Origin: Vibrio hippocampi
GTDB lineage: Bacteria > Pseudomonadota > Gammaproteobacteria > Enterobacterales > Vibrionaceae
DNA length: 64,000 bases
NCBI RefSeq assembly: GCF_921292975.1
Contig: NZ_CAKLCM010000003.1
Span: forward strand, 1,534,001-1,598,000
Direction of reading: 5' to 3'
Made by a program: the position numbers and the translations under genes
Shown: piece by piece, positions 1 to 8,263 of the stretch
Numbering within the stretch: the stretch's first letter is position 1
Layout of the letters: each line of letters begins with the position of its first letter
The notes under the pieces: generated by a model
What the model was told of the DNA's origin: nothing
Seen by the model: only the letters and a program-made list of their open reading frames with translations
Database searches by the model: none

Positions 1-2261
1 ATAGGCAGCATCTGTGTACCATCGCGGAACACACCAATGGTGTTGCCGCCAAAAGCAAGTTGCAAGGTGTTCGACAGATCTTGTTTCGAGATACCTAAAC
101 GACGTGCTTTTGATTCATTGAACTGTGGCACTAATGTTTTGGTACGCTCACGCCAATCATGACGAACATTACGCGCTCCCTCATCAGCCAACAAAACATC
201 TTCCACCTGCACGGCGATATTGCGCAACACTTGAGGGTCGGGACCAATAATCCGAGCTTCGATCTTTGACGCTGGCGATGGACCAAACTCCATTAAACGA
301 AACTGAAACGTCGGCGCAGTGAACTCAACCGGTAGACTGCTATCGAGCTTATTAAGCAACTCAAACATGTTATCGCGACTGGTTGTTCGTACCTGCAACT
401 GAGCATAAGCCTCATAGCTTTTCTCCGGTTGATAGGTCAACATAAAGCGCTGCATACCTTGCCCAACCGTGGTTGAAACAAAGTCCACATTCTCTTGGTT
501 GCGGATAAACTGCTCCACTTGCTCAGTTTGCTTAATGGTAGTGCGGATATCGGTACCTTCCGGCATCCAAACGTCGACATAGAACATCGGCGTATTAGAT
601 GGCGGGAAGAAAGACTGCTTCACTAAACCAAACGCCATCACCGCTGATACCAGAAGACCCACCATCGCAGCGACCGTTAGCCATCTAAAGCGCATTGCAA
701 GCTGAAGAAGCTTACCAAACACCACAAATAACAAGCCTTTATACGGATCTTCGTCCGCTTGCTGCTCAGCATTTTTCTCACCATCTTTGAGTAATAAGTC
801 GGCAAGGAATGGAGTCAGTGTCAGTGCGGTGACCCAACTTAAAAACAAGGAATAGCACAGTACCCAGAACAGTGAACCCATAAACTCACCGGTTGCATCC
901 TGAGACAAACCGATGGGCGCAAACGCGGTAATCGCAATCACCGTTGCCCCTAATAATGGCCACTGAGTCTGCTTAGCAATCGCCATGGATGCTTGCAACT
1001 TGGTTTTGCCTTGTTTCAGCCCGACCACGATACCTTCAACGATCACGATGGCATTATCAACCAACATACCAAGGGCAATAATCAGTGCGCCAAGTGAGAT
1101 GCGGTGTAGCTCGATACCATTGATATTCATCAAAATGAAAGTACCGAATACCGTCAACAGTAATACTGAACCAATGATGATGCCGCTGCGCATACCCATG
1201 GCAAACAGTAGGACCACAATGACAATACCTACGGCTTGTGCAAGACTAACGACAAAGTCTTTGACCGACTTATCCACTTCCGCAGATTGATTGTAGAAAT
1301 AGTCCAGATTGATACCGGCAGGCTTAATGCTTTCCAACTCTGAAAGCTGGGCATCAATTGCCTGACCCACCTCAACAACGTTAACGCCAGAAGTAAAGGA
1401 GACAGCAAGGTTAATGGCTTGCTTACCGTTGTAGGTAATCACGTTACCCGGTTTTTCTTGTACTCCTTTAGAGATCTGTGCGACATCTTTAAGGCGGATA
1501 AGATTACCGGTATCCCGACCATGAATGATTAGATTTTCTAATGATTCTACCGAGTCTAAATTGCCATTCGGTCGAATCGTCAGGCTCTCACCATTGATCA
1601 TCAATTCACCGGAAGACTGGACACTGTTTTGCTGATTCAGTAGCCCAACCACTGTGTTCATATCAAGATTCAGAGCAGACAATCGCGCTAGCGAAAGCTC
1701 GACAAACAACATCTCTTGCTGCGCACCCGCAATGGAGACTTTGCCCACACCCTCAACCAATTCGAGTTCTCGGCTGAGGTAATCGGCATAGCGCTTCAGC
1801 TCCACATAATCATAACCATCACCGGTAAGCATCAGCATGATGCCGAAAACATCACCAAAGTCATCGATGATCTGTACCGAGTTAACCCCCGATGGCAGCG
1901 TTGGAGTCAAATCATTGATCTTACGACGCATCTCATCCCAAATCTGTGGCAGCTCGTCAGGACCGTAGTCCATCTTCATACTGACTGTAATCTGTGACAG
2001 ACCGTTTGAAGAGGTCGAGGTAATCTTATCGATATAGGGCAGTTTACGGATCTCTTTTTCCAGAGGATAGGTCAGCTCTTCCTCGACCTCTGTTGAGGTC
2101 GCGCCGGGATAGGTCGACACCACCATGGCATCTTTGATGGTAAAAGCGGGGTCTTCTAGACGGCCTAAATCCAAAAATGATTGAATACCACCTAAAGTAA
2201 GAATCACCACGAACAGCCAGCTGATAACGCGGTTTTTAATTGAATATTCGGTTAAGCTCAT
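1..2261 (-). CDS. RND efflux pump, inner-membrane transporter (partial, C-terminus beyond left edge)
   Basis: This is an AcrB-type resistance-nodulation-division transporter, a proton-driven exporter of the inner membrane. About 753 N-terminal residues are present; relatives have roughly 1,020-1,050. The N-terminus MSLTEYSIKNRVISW leads into the first membrane segment, followed by a periplasmic porter region containing YPGATSTEVEEE. The conserved TM4 motif reads LGMLVDNAIVIVEG, so the usual Asp-Asp pair of AcrB is Asp-Asn. The ATG is at 2261, one base after the stop of the upstream membrane-fusion gene, so translation is probably coupled. Two fusion proteins serving one pump recalls Pseudomonas TriABC. 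The substrate cannot be read from sequence. Confidence 0.93.
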   Translation of the reverse strand, partial: MSLTEYSIKNRVISWLFVVILTLGGIQSFLDLGRLEDPAFTIKDAMVVSTYPGATSTEVEEELTYPLEKEIRKLPYIDKITSTSSNGLSQITVSMKMDYGPDELPQIWDEMRRKINDLTPTLPSGVNSVQIIDDFGDVFGIMLMLTGDGYDYVELKRYADYLSRELELVEGVGKVSIAGAQQEMLFVELSLARLSALNLDMNTVVGLLNQQNSVQSSGELMINGESLTIRPNGNLDSVESLENLIIHGRDTGNLIRLKDVAQISKGVQEKPGNVITYNGKQAINLAVSFTSGVNVVEVGQAIDAQLSELESIKPAGINLDYFYNQSAEVDKSVKDFVVSLAQAVGIVIVVLLFAMGMRSGIIIGSVLLLTVFGTFILMNINGIELHRISLGALIIALGMLVDNAIVIVEGIVVGLKQGKTKLQASMAIAKQTQWPLLGATVIAITAFAPIGLSQDATGEFMGSLFWVLCYSLFLSWVTALTLTPFLADLLLKDGEKNAEQQADEDPYKGLLFVVFGKLLQLAMRFRWLTVAAMVGLLVSAVMAFGLVKQSFFPPSNTPMFYVDVWMPEGTDIRTTIKQTEQVEQFIRNQENVDFVSTTVGQGMQRFMLTYQPEKSYEAYAQLQVRTTSRDNMFELLNKLDSSLPVEFTAPTFQFRLMEFGPSPASKIEARIIGPDPQVLRNIAVQVEDVLLADEGARNVRHDWRERTKTLVPQFNESKARRLGISKQDLSNTLQLAFGGNTIGVFRDGTQMLP

Positions 2262-2262
2262 A

Positions 2263-3318
2263 CTAGTTATTTCCCTTCAGGGCTACGGCTTGCCCATCTC
2301 TGAGCTTTCTTAAATTAGAATGAATCAACACATCACCTTGCGCGACGCCTGCATCAACAATGACGCCATTGCTGTTCACTTGATCAACATGCACCATGAC
2401 CTTTTTAGCCATACCATCTTGGTGCTTCCAAATGTAAAACTCCCCGGCTTTACTGCCCGCCTGTAATGCAGTCATTGGCAATTGATAGCCCTGTAGGGTC
2501 GACAACCCTGCGGCGACCATATCAACCTTAATCGACACACTGGTTCCCGGTAAGATTTTGCGGTCAGGTTGCGGCATTTCTAGCCACAACTCATAGGTCT
2601 GTGATTGACTATCAGGCTCGCTAGAGTGTTCGAGATAACGCATAACAAAGGGCTGTTCAACGCCAGAAAAGTACGCCTTTGGTAGATAACTGGATTCGCG
2701 ATTACTGGGTGTTAACGACGCCAAAATATGATCCGAAAGCGAGATCTGCACATACACCTTGTCATCTTGATAGATAGACACCACAGGCTCTCCTGGGCTT
2801 ACGTTCTCGAAGCGCTCTTTTTGTACATCGCCAATCACCCCATCAAAAGGCGCACGTAAGCTGGCATATTCAATTTGATGAGAAATATTTCGCAATTGAG
2901 CACTCGCCAGCTCTTTGCTTGAGGTGAGTTCATCCAGTTCAGAGCTAGAGACCATTTCACGCTTATAAAGCTCCGTACCACGACGAAGCTGCTTGGTGGC
3001 AAGTTCATATTGAGCCTGAGCATCGGCATATTGCTGTTGCAGTTTTTCATCAACCAACTTGGCGACAACCTGACCCTTGTTAACCGATTGACCCGGTTTA
3101 ACCACTAGGTGAGAAATTTCGCCTTGGATACGAAAAGAAAGTTCAGTCTGCTCAGCCGTCACCACCTGACCACGAAATTCACGATATTGACTTTCTATTG
3201 GCGGCTGAACCTGCAAAGCTTCAACCTGAAATGGCGGCAGTTCACGCATGGTGGTTTCTGAGAAACAGCCTTGCAGCAGCATAGCGGTCATGGAAAGAGT
3301 TAACAGTGACTTTTTCAT
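2263..3318 (-). CDS. RND efflux membrane-fusion protein (second of two), lipoprotein
   Basis: This is a periplasmic adaptor of the HlyD/AcrA family, 351 residues, that should link the RND pump to an outer-membrane TolC-like channel. The N-terminus has a lipoprotein signal with lipobox LLQGC (Cys18). The barrel-sandwich/lipoyl half-motifs are visible (ISHLVVKPGQSVNKGQVVAKL and YASLRAPFDGVIG), flanking an alpha-hairpin rich in Gln, Glu and Ala. Its ATG overlaps the stop of the upstream fusion gene by one base (TAATG), and its own stop is one base before the RND start. The three genes therefore form a tight operon. No outer-membrane channel gene is in the window. Confidence 0.93.
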   Translation of the reverse strand: MKKSLLTLSMTAMLLQGCFSETTMRELPPFQVEALQVQPPIESQYREFRGQVVTAEQTELSFRIQGEISHLVVKPGQSVNKGQVVAKLVDEKLQQQYADAQAQYELATKQLRRGTELYKREMVSSSELDELTSSKELASAQLRNISHQIEYASLRAPFDGVIGDVQKERFENVSPGEPVVSIYQDDKVYVQISLSDHILASLTPSNRESSYLPKAYFSGVEQPFVMRYLEHSSEPDSQSQTYELWLEMPQPDRKILPGTSVSIKVDMVAAGLSTLQGYQLPMTALQAGSKAGEFYIWKHQDGMAKKVMVHVDQVNSNGVIVDAGVAQGDVLIHSNLRKLRDGQAVALKGNN

Positions 3319-4397
3319 TAGATGCCACCCTCACGAGTCCATAACTTAACGCGCTGACCTTCCACTAGATTGTTAGCGCCAGCGACCACAATTTGATCGC
3401 CACTGTTTAGACCAGCGACCACTTCGCCGTTCTCGTTTAGAGTGACCTCAATTTGATGCACTTGACTGTTTTCAGCATCAAAGCGCCAAACTAATGCCTG
3501 AGCCTGCTGCTGATTGATCCATGCGCCTTGCGGTAAAGCAAAATTATATGAACGAGATTCGGATTCGATATGCACCTGCCCCGACATTCCCGCCAAAATA
3601 TTAATGTTGGTCGGTTTATTGATGGTGACCGACACTTGATAGCTGTTGGTGTCTAAATCCGGTTGCAACGCAATTTCTTTAAACTTGGCTTCAATCGGTT
3701 GCTTGCGATGACTGTCCAGAGTGACAAAAAAGTGCTGCTTGTTGAGTTGATCCAATGTCATTGACTTCACAACAGGGACAGGAATCGAAAAGGTCACATC
3801 CAAGTCTTGGCTGCTAATCAGATTAAGGATCGGCTGTTTCGCCGTGACCACTTCAAAGGATTTTTGATAAGTCATTGAGACGGTACCGTCGAATGGAGCA
3901 ATAATCTGGGTATAGCCAAGATCAGACTCCGCTTGATGCAGAGAGGCAGTAGCGGCTTTATACTGGGTTTCACGACGGTCGAACTCATCAGCACTGATCA
4001 GTTTTTGATCAAACAATCGCTTAGCACGCTCAAATTGTGATTTAGCAAGATTGAACTCCGCCTGACGAGCATCCAGCGCCACTTGATAATCCGTTGGGTC
4101 AAGTGTTGCCAGCACTTCGCCAGCTTGCACCGTTTCACCCATTTTCACATCAACCGCAGAAATCTGCCCAGCTACCTGAAAAGACAGTTGCGCACGATCT
4201 GTCGCATCTACCTGCGCCAGATAACTATTCACTGGAGCGAACGTCAGCTCTGGCACTTGAACCACTTTAACTGGCTTGATGACTAACTCGGTCACCTCTG
4301 ATTGAGCTTTGTTGCATCCTGATAAGGCGATGGTGCTGAGTAGTGGTAGTAACACTAGCAGACCATTGCGGATTCGACTTTGATAGGTCGTATTCAT
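3318..4397 (-). CDS. RND efflux membrane-fusion protein (first of two), lipoprotein
   Basis: This is the first gene of the efflux operon, a second HlyD/AcrA-type adaptor of 359 residues. I chose the ATG at 4397: a TTG five codons upstream (4412) keeps the frame open, but the ATG start directly gives a clean lipoprotein signal ending in ALSGC. The half-lipoyl motifs are VKMGETVQAGEVLATLDPTD and YTQIIAPFDGTVS, separated by a coiled hairpin. It is clearly different in sequence from the second adaptor, so the pair is unlikely to be a recent duplication. Its promoter carries two inverted repeats, probably bound by the divergent TetR regulator. Confidence 0.92.
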   Translation of the reverse strand: MNTTYQSRIRNGLLVLLPLLSTIALSGCNKAQSEVTELVIKPVKVVQVPELTFAPVNSYLAQVDATDRAQLSFQVAGQISAVDVKMGETVQAGEVLATLDPTDYQVALDARQAEFNLAKSQFERAKRLFDQKLISADEFDRRETQYKAATASLHQAESDLGYTQIIAPFDGTVSMTYQKSFEVVTAKQPILNLISSQDLDVTFSIPVPVVKSMTLDQLNKQHFFVTLDSHRKQPIEAKFKEIALQPDLDTNSYQVSVTINKPTNINILAGMSGQVHIESESRSYNFALPQGAWINQQQAQALVWRFDAENSQVHQIEVTLNENGEVVAGLNSGDQIVVAGANNLVEGQRVKLWTREGGI

Positions 4398-4416
4398 CGA
4401 CAGTAATCCCAAAAAT

Positions 4417-4440
4417 TATACTTTACAGTTGTGCAGTATA
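4417..4440 (-). promoter_or_regulatory. Operator-like inverted repeat over the efflux promoter
   Basis: This 24-bp imperfect palindrome has outer arms TATACT/AGTATA and inner matches ACA/TGT; 18 of 24 positions match its reverse complement. On the minus strand it contains a plausible -10 (TATACT, 4435-4440), paired with TTGAGG (4457-4462) at 16-bp spacing. A repressor bound here would block the efflux operon. The divergent TetR gene is the obvious candidate; that link is inference. Confidence 0.6.
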
Positions 4441-4466
4441 ATTATAATTTATATTTCCTCAATAGA

Positions 4467-4486
4467 TATTGCACACTTGTACAATA
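4467..4486. promoter_or_regulatory. Second operator-like inverted repeat, efflux/TetR intergenic
   Basis: This 20-bp palindrome has arms TATTG/CAATA and 16 of 20 positions symmetric. It shares the inner ACA...TGT pattern of the repeat at 4417-4440 and lies just upstream of the proposed -35. Two similar palindromes between a TetR gene and an efflux operon fit TetR operators. Confidence 0.55.
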
Positions 4487-4573
4487 TATTTTTTTACATA
4501 TACGCTTCACCTTTAGTTATAAAGAGATGAGTGTCGTGATAAAAAACCACTATGTATTGATCGAGTCGGGGCA

Positions 4574-4624
4574 ATATACCCAAGTCACCTCAAGATGCGA
4601 GGGTCAGAGGTAACTTGGGTATAT
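4574..4624. repeat. Dispersed Vibrio-type palindromic repeat, copy 1
   Basis: This intergenic hairpin has 11-bp perfect ends, TATACCCAAGT (4575-4585) and ACTTGGGTATA (4613-4623), with a further inner ACCTC/GAGGT pair. A related copy lies at 58309-58358 and shares TATACCCAAG and ACCTCAAG. Similar elements are common between Vibrio genes from memory. It sits in the 461-bp gap between the efflux operon and the TetR gene; apart from the operators nothing else is evident there. Confidence 0.7.
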
Positions 4625-4858
4625 AAGCACTAAAAGTGTGAAAAACCGCCCAATAAAGAGAGATTCGATTCCTTTTTTGGCGATAAGCCCATAAATTGAA
4701 TAGAATGCCCAACGCAGCTTATTGGTAACATCAAGAGGTTTGGTCATTTCAAGGAGTCGAAAAACAATTTCGCCAATCATGCCACTGCGATGATTTCGCT
4801 AGACATCAGGTCAACTCACTCTCGCTCAATGACAGGGTGCAAACTAAAAAGGTAACGT

Positions 4859-5584
4859 GTGGAAAAACGCAAAGGTCGCCGCAGTGCAACTGCAGCAGAA
4901 GAGACAAAAATTCTGATATTAACCGCCGCCGCGGATATGTTCTGTGAATTAGGCTTCGAACGAGTCACGATTCGCAACATCAGTGAGCGAGCAGGTGTGT
5001 CTCATAGCCTTATCCGCCATCACTTTGGCAGCAAAGAGCAGATCTGGTATAGCGTCAGCGATCACCTGCATGCCTATATGCAAAAGTATATGCTGCATAT
5101 GTTAGGGCAACTCCCTGAAGGCACCCCTGCCAACGTCAAACTGTACCGATTTGCAGTCGAAATGTTAGCGCAACTGATCGTACTCCGTCAGCCGATCCAA
5201 TTAATGGTGGACGCGATGCGCCAAGAGAATAAATTTTTAGATTATTTCATTGATAGCAAAGGTGAAATAGAGAGTATCGTGCAGAACTTGGTTGATAGTT
5301 ACAATCAAGCCCAACCGAACAATCCATTTGTTATGCATGAACTTAAGTGGCAAACCATGCTGTACGCGCATGGTGCAACCTCGATGGTGCCGCTACTTAA
5401 AGAGACCCTTGCATTAGAAACGGATCAAAACCTCGACCAAGCCTTGGTGCGTCATTGGCAGTTATTTGAGCAACAGATAGCCATGAAAATGTCAATCCAA
5501 TCTGAGCAAAGATTGCCGACTCCGAACAGACTTGAGGATTTGGTGCATAACGTTCCCTGTGGTTGGGAAGAGATCCCAAGCTAA
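4859..5584 (+). CDS. TetR/AcrR-family transcriptional regulator
   Basis: This 241-residue repressor has the N-terminal TetR helix-turn-helix at about residues 14-60; the recognition region reads TIRNISERAGVSHSLIRHHF followed by GSKEQIW. The remainder is the variable ligand-binding helical domain. The start is a GTG at 4859 with AAAGG just upstream. It is transcribed away from the RND efflux operon, the usual arrangement for a local repressor that releases its operators when an efflux substrate binds. The two palindromes at 4417-4486 lie nearer the efflux start than its own, suggesting efflux repression is the main role. The inducer is unknown. Confidence 0.93.
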   Translation: MEKRKGRRSATAAEETKILILTAAADMFCELGFERVTIRNISERAGVSHSLIRHHFGSKEQIWYSVSDHLHAYMQKYMLHMLGQLPEGTPANVKLYRFAVEMLAQLIVLRQPIQLMVDAMRQENKFLDYFIDSKGEIESIVQNLVDSYNQAQPNNPFVMHELKWQTMLYAHGATSMVPLLKETLALETDQNLDQALVRHWQLFEQQIAMKMSIQSEQRLPTPNRLEDLVHNVPCGWEEIPS

Positions 5585-5689
5585 ACTCATCGCTCCCGCG
5601 TTACCCTTACTGTATTTAAGCTCTTTCGCTATTAGTAATATTTAAATCGGTAAGTTGGGTTTAGTGAAAATTAATAACTGGCAAAAACA

Positions 5690-5717
5690 AAAAAAGGACC
5701 ATATTTGGTCCTTTTCA
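5690..5717. terminator. Bidirectional terminator between tetR and putP
   Basis: AAAAGGACCA (5692-5701) pairs with TGGTCCTTTT (5706-5715) around a four-base loop. A-rich sequence on the left and T-rich sequence on the right allow termination of both convergent genes. Confidence 0.85.
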
Positions 5718-5740
5718 ATATCAATCAACGACTCATCACG

Positions 5741-7234
5741 TTAATCTAATTCAGCTAAGTTCTTGGTGAAAGTGCCGTACTGAGCAGTCACCTTATTATC
5801 GGCCCCACCCGTGATTAAGCTCACCGCAACAATCGCTATCGTCGATAGAATAAAACCCGGTACAATCTCATAAACATCAAAGATACCGCCACTCAGTTGT
5901 TTCCACACCACGATGGTGACGCCACCAAGCAAAATACCCGCAATCGCGCCATTTCGGTTCATGTTTGACCAATATAGGCTAAGCAATACCGCTGGACCAA
6001 ATGCAGCACCGAAACCAGCCCAAGCATAAGACACAAGACCCAAAACCGAACTATCTGGCGTCATCGCTAATGCCAGCGCCACGATTGAAATCGCGATCAC
6101 GCCTAAACGACCCACCATCACAACTTGCTTTGAAGTCGCATCTTTGTTGATAATTTGCTTATAAAAATCTTCCGCCAGTGCCGATGAAGACACTAAGAGT
6201 TGAGAGTCAGCGGTACTCATGATCGCCGCCAAAATCGCCGCAAGTAAGATACCTGCAATCACTGGATGGAACATGGCATTGACCAGAAGCATAAACACTT
6301 TCTCGCCGTCAACCGCCACATCGCCACCGGTATTAGTGATATAGATCAGCCCCACAACGCCCACTAACATAGCGCCAAACATCGACAAACCAGTCCAAAC
6401 TACCGCGATACGTCTTGCGGTCGTCAGATCTTTGTTGCTGCGCGCTGCCTTAAATCTCGCCAAAATATGCGGCTGACCAAAATAGCCCAAGCCCCAAGCC
6501 ACCAATGAGATAATCGCCACCGCCGTTAACGGCTGCCCTTTGGCATCACGGAACAGAGTCAGCAGTTCAGGATTAATCGCTCGCATGTCTTGAGTCAGTT
6601 GATCAAACCCACCTTGCATAGCAGCAATAGGGACAATCAGCAACGCGGCGGCCATCAATAGACCTTGTACCAAGTCGGTCCAAGAAACCGCTAGAAATCC
6701 ACCAAATAAGGTATAGGAGACCACACAAATGGTGCCAACAATCACTGCCGTCGAATAGTCCAGACCGAAAACCGTCTCAAACAATTTGCCGCCCGCGACC
6801 AGACCTGAACTGGTATAGAAAAGGAAAAACAGCAGAATAAAGAAGGCTGAGATCACCTGAATCATGTTTGAATTGTCGTTGAAACGACGAGAAAGGTACT
6901 CAGGTAGGGTCAACGAGTCGGTAGTGATACTGTAAGTTCTTAGACGCTTAGCACACAGCAACCAGTTAAGCCAAGTGCCGAGCAGTAGACCACCCGCAAG
7001 CCATAAAGCCTCAATGCCTGCTGCATAAGCATAGCCCGGTAATCCTAGCAGTAACCAACCACTCATATCCGATGCACCCGCAGAAAGTGCCGCAGGCCAA
7101 GGTCCAAGTGAACGCCCACCTAAAAAATAATCGCTAGAACTTAACGTGCGTTTATAGGCATAGATACCGATAGCCAACATCATCACTAAATAGGCGATAA
7201 ATGTGGTGGTAATAGCAAAGCTATTTTCAATCAT
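5741..7234 (-). CDS. putP: Sodium/proline symporter PutP
   Basis: This is a sodium:solute symporter family permease of 497 residues (E. coli PutP has about 502) with many hydrophobic segments spanning the inner membrane. It opens with the typical external N-terminus and first helix (AITTTFIAYLVMMLAIGIYA), then SDYFLGGRSLGPWPAALSAG and DMSGWLLLGLPG, both hallmarks of proline carriers. AAGGAAG is about six bases before the ATG. It lies downstream of putA and the PutA C-terminal gene on the same strand, separated from the latter by 235 bp, so uptake and degradation of proline are encoded together but putP may have its own promoter. Confidence 0.95.
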   Translation of the reverse strand: MIENSFAITTTFIAYLVMMLAIGIYAYKRTLSSSDYFLGGRSLGPWPAALSAGASDMSGWLLLGLPGYAYAAGIEALWLAGGLLLGTWLNWLLCAKRLRTYSITTDSLTLPEYLSRRFNDNSNMIQVISAFFILLFFLFYTSSGLVAGGKLFETVFGLDYSTAVIVGTICVVSYTLFGGFLAVSWTDLVQGLLMAAALLIVPIAAMQGGFDQLTQDMRAINPELLTLFRDAKGQPLTAVAIISLVAWGLGYFGQPHILARFKAARSNKDLTTARRIAVVWTGLSMFGAMLVGVVGLIYITNTGGDVAVDGEKVFMLLVNAMFHPVIAGILLAAILAAIMSTADSQLLVSSSALAEDFYKQIINKDATSKQVVMVGRLGVIAISIVALALAMTPDSSVLGLVSYAWAGFGAAFGPAVLLSLYWSNMNRNGAIAGILLGGVTIVVWKQLSGGIFDVYEIVPGFILSTIAIVAVSLITGGADNKVTAQYGTFTKNLAELD

Positions 7235-7469
7235 TATTACTTCCTTAATATAAAAAACCTATGACGTCATCCAAAGTCATAGTATGGCTCAATGTCTAAA
7301 GTAGCGTCATTTAACACTCCGCTACTCGCAACAAAAAAAAACAGTATTCGCAACCGAGGCTTATGCGCCAAAAATAGTTTATTAACCAATAACGAGTTTA
7401 TCGGGCGAAATTATCGACGTTTAATACAGAGGACTGAATGGCAAAAGGGCGACAAAAAAGGTGTCCCAT

Positions 7470-8225
7470 TTAGTTTCCACTCTGTAATAAACTGGCGTTA
7501 CCTCCCACAGCGGCAAGATTAATGGTGCGTGTTTTTTCCACCATAAACTGTAACGCTAAATGAGGGCTGTAGGCGCTGGGTATGTTGTCTAGATCGGTCT
7601 CAGCGACCAAACTGATAATCGGTCCCTCAAGCAGTGACAACTGCCTATTAAGTTGCCAACACGCCGATTGACTCCCCACAAACCCCACCACCGACGCTTG
7701 CGCCAATTGCTGGTTAGAGAGTTGCGCTGTAGGTAACGTAGCAACAATCGGTAACGCAGAAATAGGTAACGCAGAAACAAGCGGTTGTGCTAAACAATAC
7801 CACTGGTTGATGGACTCCACCACAGAGCAAAGTGCTTGGTCATTAATGACAAACAACACACTATTACCCGCGGTTAAAGCCGCACTTAACATCGCCAAGG
7901 CCGCGGCTTCGAGTTGTTGCTGTTTATGCTCATCAAGTGACATGTCACATTGTTCGCTATCAACAAGCAACACCACCAAGCCTTTGGGGACAAAATACAA
8001 TTCATTGCTTTCTCCCGTTGGACCATCGAGTGGCTGCGAATCGGAGATCAGACTCGCCGTACAACGTGCCTGATATTGGATGAGGCGCGATTGTAAGTTA
8101 TCTTCTTTGTGAATACTATCTTTGCGCATACGACTGGCAAGCGAAAGTAAACACTCACATCGTTTCAAAACATGACAAGATCGCCAACGATTGGCAAGTT
8201 GAGAAAAATCCAATGCTTCTTTCAT
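7470..8225 (-). CDS. Detached PutA C-terminal domain (ALDH-superfamily fold plus C-terminal motif)
   Basis: This 251-residue protein directly follows putA. Residues from about 65 on match the C-terminal domain of long bifunctional PutA proteins: it has GPTGESN, where E. coli PutA has the same words after its P5C dehydrogenase domain, and it ends NLAAVGGNASLLQ, close to the E. coli ending NTAAAGGNASLM. In long PutAs this non-catalytic fold and end motif cover the substrate tunnel. I therefore infer a subunit that docks on the short PutA next door. It lacks a catalytic Cys/Glu pair, so a label of pyrroline-carboxylate dehydrogenase would be misleading. The start at 8225 has GAGGT at suitable spacing; ATG 8231 is the alternative. 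Confidence 0.85.
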   Translation of the reverse strand: MKEALDFSQLANRWRSCHVLKRCECLLSLASRMRKDSIHKEDNLQSRLIQYQARCTASLISDSQPLDGPTGESNELYFVPKGLVVLLVDSEQCDMSLDEHKQQQLEAAALAMLSAALTAGNSVLFVINDQALCSVVESINQWYCLAQPLVSALPISALPIVATLPTAQLSNQQLAQASVVGFVGSQSACWQLNRQLSLLEGPIISLVAETDLDNIPSAYSPHLALQFMVEKTRTINLAAVGGNASLLQSGN

Positions 8226-8263
8226 TATCATCTACCTCATCTATCATTATCATCTACCTCATC
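8222..8263. repeat. 22-bp-period tandem duplication at the putA / PutA-C junction
   Basis: The 20-mer at 8222-8241 (TCATTATCATCTACCTCATC) is repeated exactly at 8244-8263. The right copy contains the end and stop of putA, and the left copy contains the ribosome-binding site and start of the next gene. It looks like a recent small duplication that doubles the GAGGT and ATG signals. Confidence 0.9.

Noticed and set aside
4431..4613. Open frame of 60 codons in the efflux/tetR gap
   Set aside because: It runs through two palindromic operators and a dispersed hairpin, has no ribosome-binding site and an unlikely composition.
7262..7269. TGACGTCA upstream of putP, also at 11723-11730 near putA
   Set aside because: An 8-bp palindrome is expected about once by chance in a window this size, and a third copy lies inside a coding region (27052-27060).
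7292..7522. 76-codon frame between putP and the PutA C-terminal gene
   Set aside because: No ribosome-binding site, overlaps the neighbouring gene end antisense, low-complexity start.
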